A DNA stretch of 64,000 nt from CBDBIK01 sp965206145 (lineage in GTDB: Bacteria > Pseudomonadota > Alphaproteobacteria > TMED109), in contig CBDBIK010000009.1 of NCBI GenBank assembly GCA_965206145.1, positions 186,001 through 250,000 on the forward strand, given 5' to 3'. Below the pieces are notes generated by a model that was not told the DNA's origin, did no database searches, and saw nothing but the letters and a program-made list of their open reading frames with translations. The first letter of the stretch is position 1; the number at the start of each line of letters is the position of its first letter. Made by a program: the position numbers and the translations under genes. This document shows, in pieces, positions 63,780-64,000 of the stretch.

Positions 63780-64000
63780 GAATCTCCGTTGCTAAGTCAC
63801 AGTTATCGAGGGGGCCCTGTCCCATTAGGTGTCGATGCTCTGTCGATGGCAGTCCGAAGGTTTCGCGAACCTTCGTTTCGTTCTTCGCCGCCGCCGCGGC
63901 CGCCGCGGAGAGAGTGCGGAGAGCCGTGGAGGTACTGCCGGCGGGATGGATCCGCAAAGCCAACGGCACCAAACTCAGGGTTGCGAGCCTCCCTCCTAGC
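63780..64000. other. Window edge, intergenic with a small hairpin
   Basis: 221 bases. An 8-bp stem with loop TCGCG occurs at 63855-63875 (CGAAGGTT / AACCTTCG), followed by a T-rich stretch. No gene is supported. Confidence 0.4.

Noticed and set aside
63763..63972. 69-residue minus-strand ORF at the right edge
   Set aside because: Ala-rich low-complexity reading across a GCC repeat; no support.

Overview
The window is from an alphaproteobacterium, most likely a Rhodospirillales-type lineage. The evidence is the gene order mutS-glnD-murJ, a metX-metW pair divergent from a chorismate mutase, a class I (archaeal-type) lysyl-tRNA synthetase, an IalB-family secreted protein and a pqqABCDE operon. 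Core genes are GC-rich, tightly packed and often overlap by 4 bases. The assignment rests on recognising families and synteny by eye; no database search was run.

Layout. (1) 1-3.7 kb: chorismate mutase (runs off the left edge), metX-metW for methionine synthesis, a SAM methyltransferase and an AhpD-like protein. (2) 3.7-26.05 kb: a lower-GC accessory block that ends at the 3' end of a tRNA-Ser(GGA) gene. It is a graveyard of at least nine insertion-sequence families (IS5, IS21, ISAs1, IS630, two IS1595 types, ISNCY, IS110, IS200, IS256), most broken and several joined end to end. Intact cargo genes survive between them: a DUF262/HNH GmrSD-like protein, a DUF5131 protein, a Uma2 nuclease, an AAA_14/DUF4143 ATPase, an HTH-helicase with a small zinc-ribbon partner, and an HrgA-like (COG2958) protein. 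Degraded phage-type genes, an integrase pseudogene and a fossil methyltransferase with 21 copies of an 8-bp repeat also occur there. (3) 26-60.4 kb: core chromosome. It holds mutS, glnD, murJ, a TRAP binding protein, a PhyH-family dioxygenase, adenosine kinase, an amidase, nth, methylmalonyl-CoA mutase with its chaperone meaB, alaS, acs, an IalB-like protein, lysK, argD-argF, an ABC-2 permease, def-fmt, a periplasmic rhodanese, pqqABCDE with a coupled methyltransferase, and bolA. (4) 60.38 kb to the right edge: the start of a second genomic island. It is bounded by the 3' fragment of a tRNA-Phe gene and carries a DarTG toxin-antitoxin pair and an intact tyrosine integrase.

How the genes fit together. 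Methylmalonyl-CoA mutase plus MeaB indicates propionate/methylmalonyl metabolism, and acs supplies acetyl-CoA. The pqq operon makes PQQ for quinoprotein dehydrogenases, none of which is in the window. glnD sets nitrogen signalling through PII, and argD-argF are arginine synthesis steps. The accessory cargo is biased toward nucleic-acid-acting and defence-like families. The candidates most worth follow-up are the HTH-helicase/zinc-ribbon operon with its perfect palindromic operator, the fossil repeat-tract methyltransferase, and fmt, which has no canonical start codon. Three neighbouring genes were each killed by an exact short tandem duplication (8, 14 and 20 bp).
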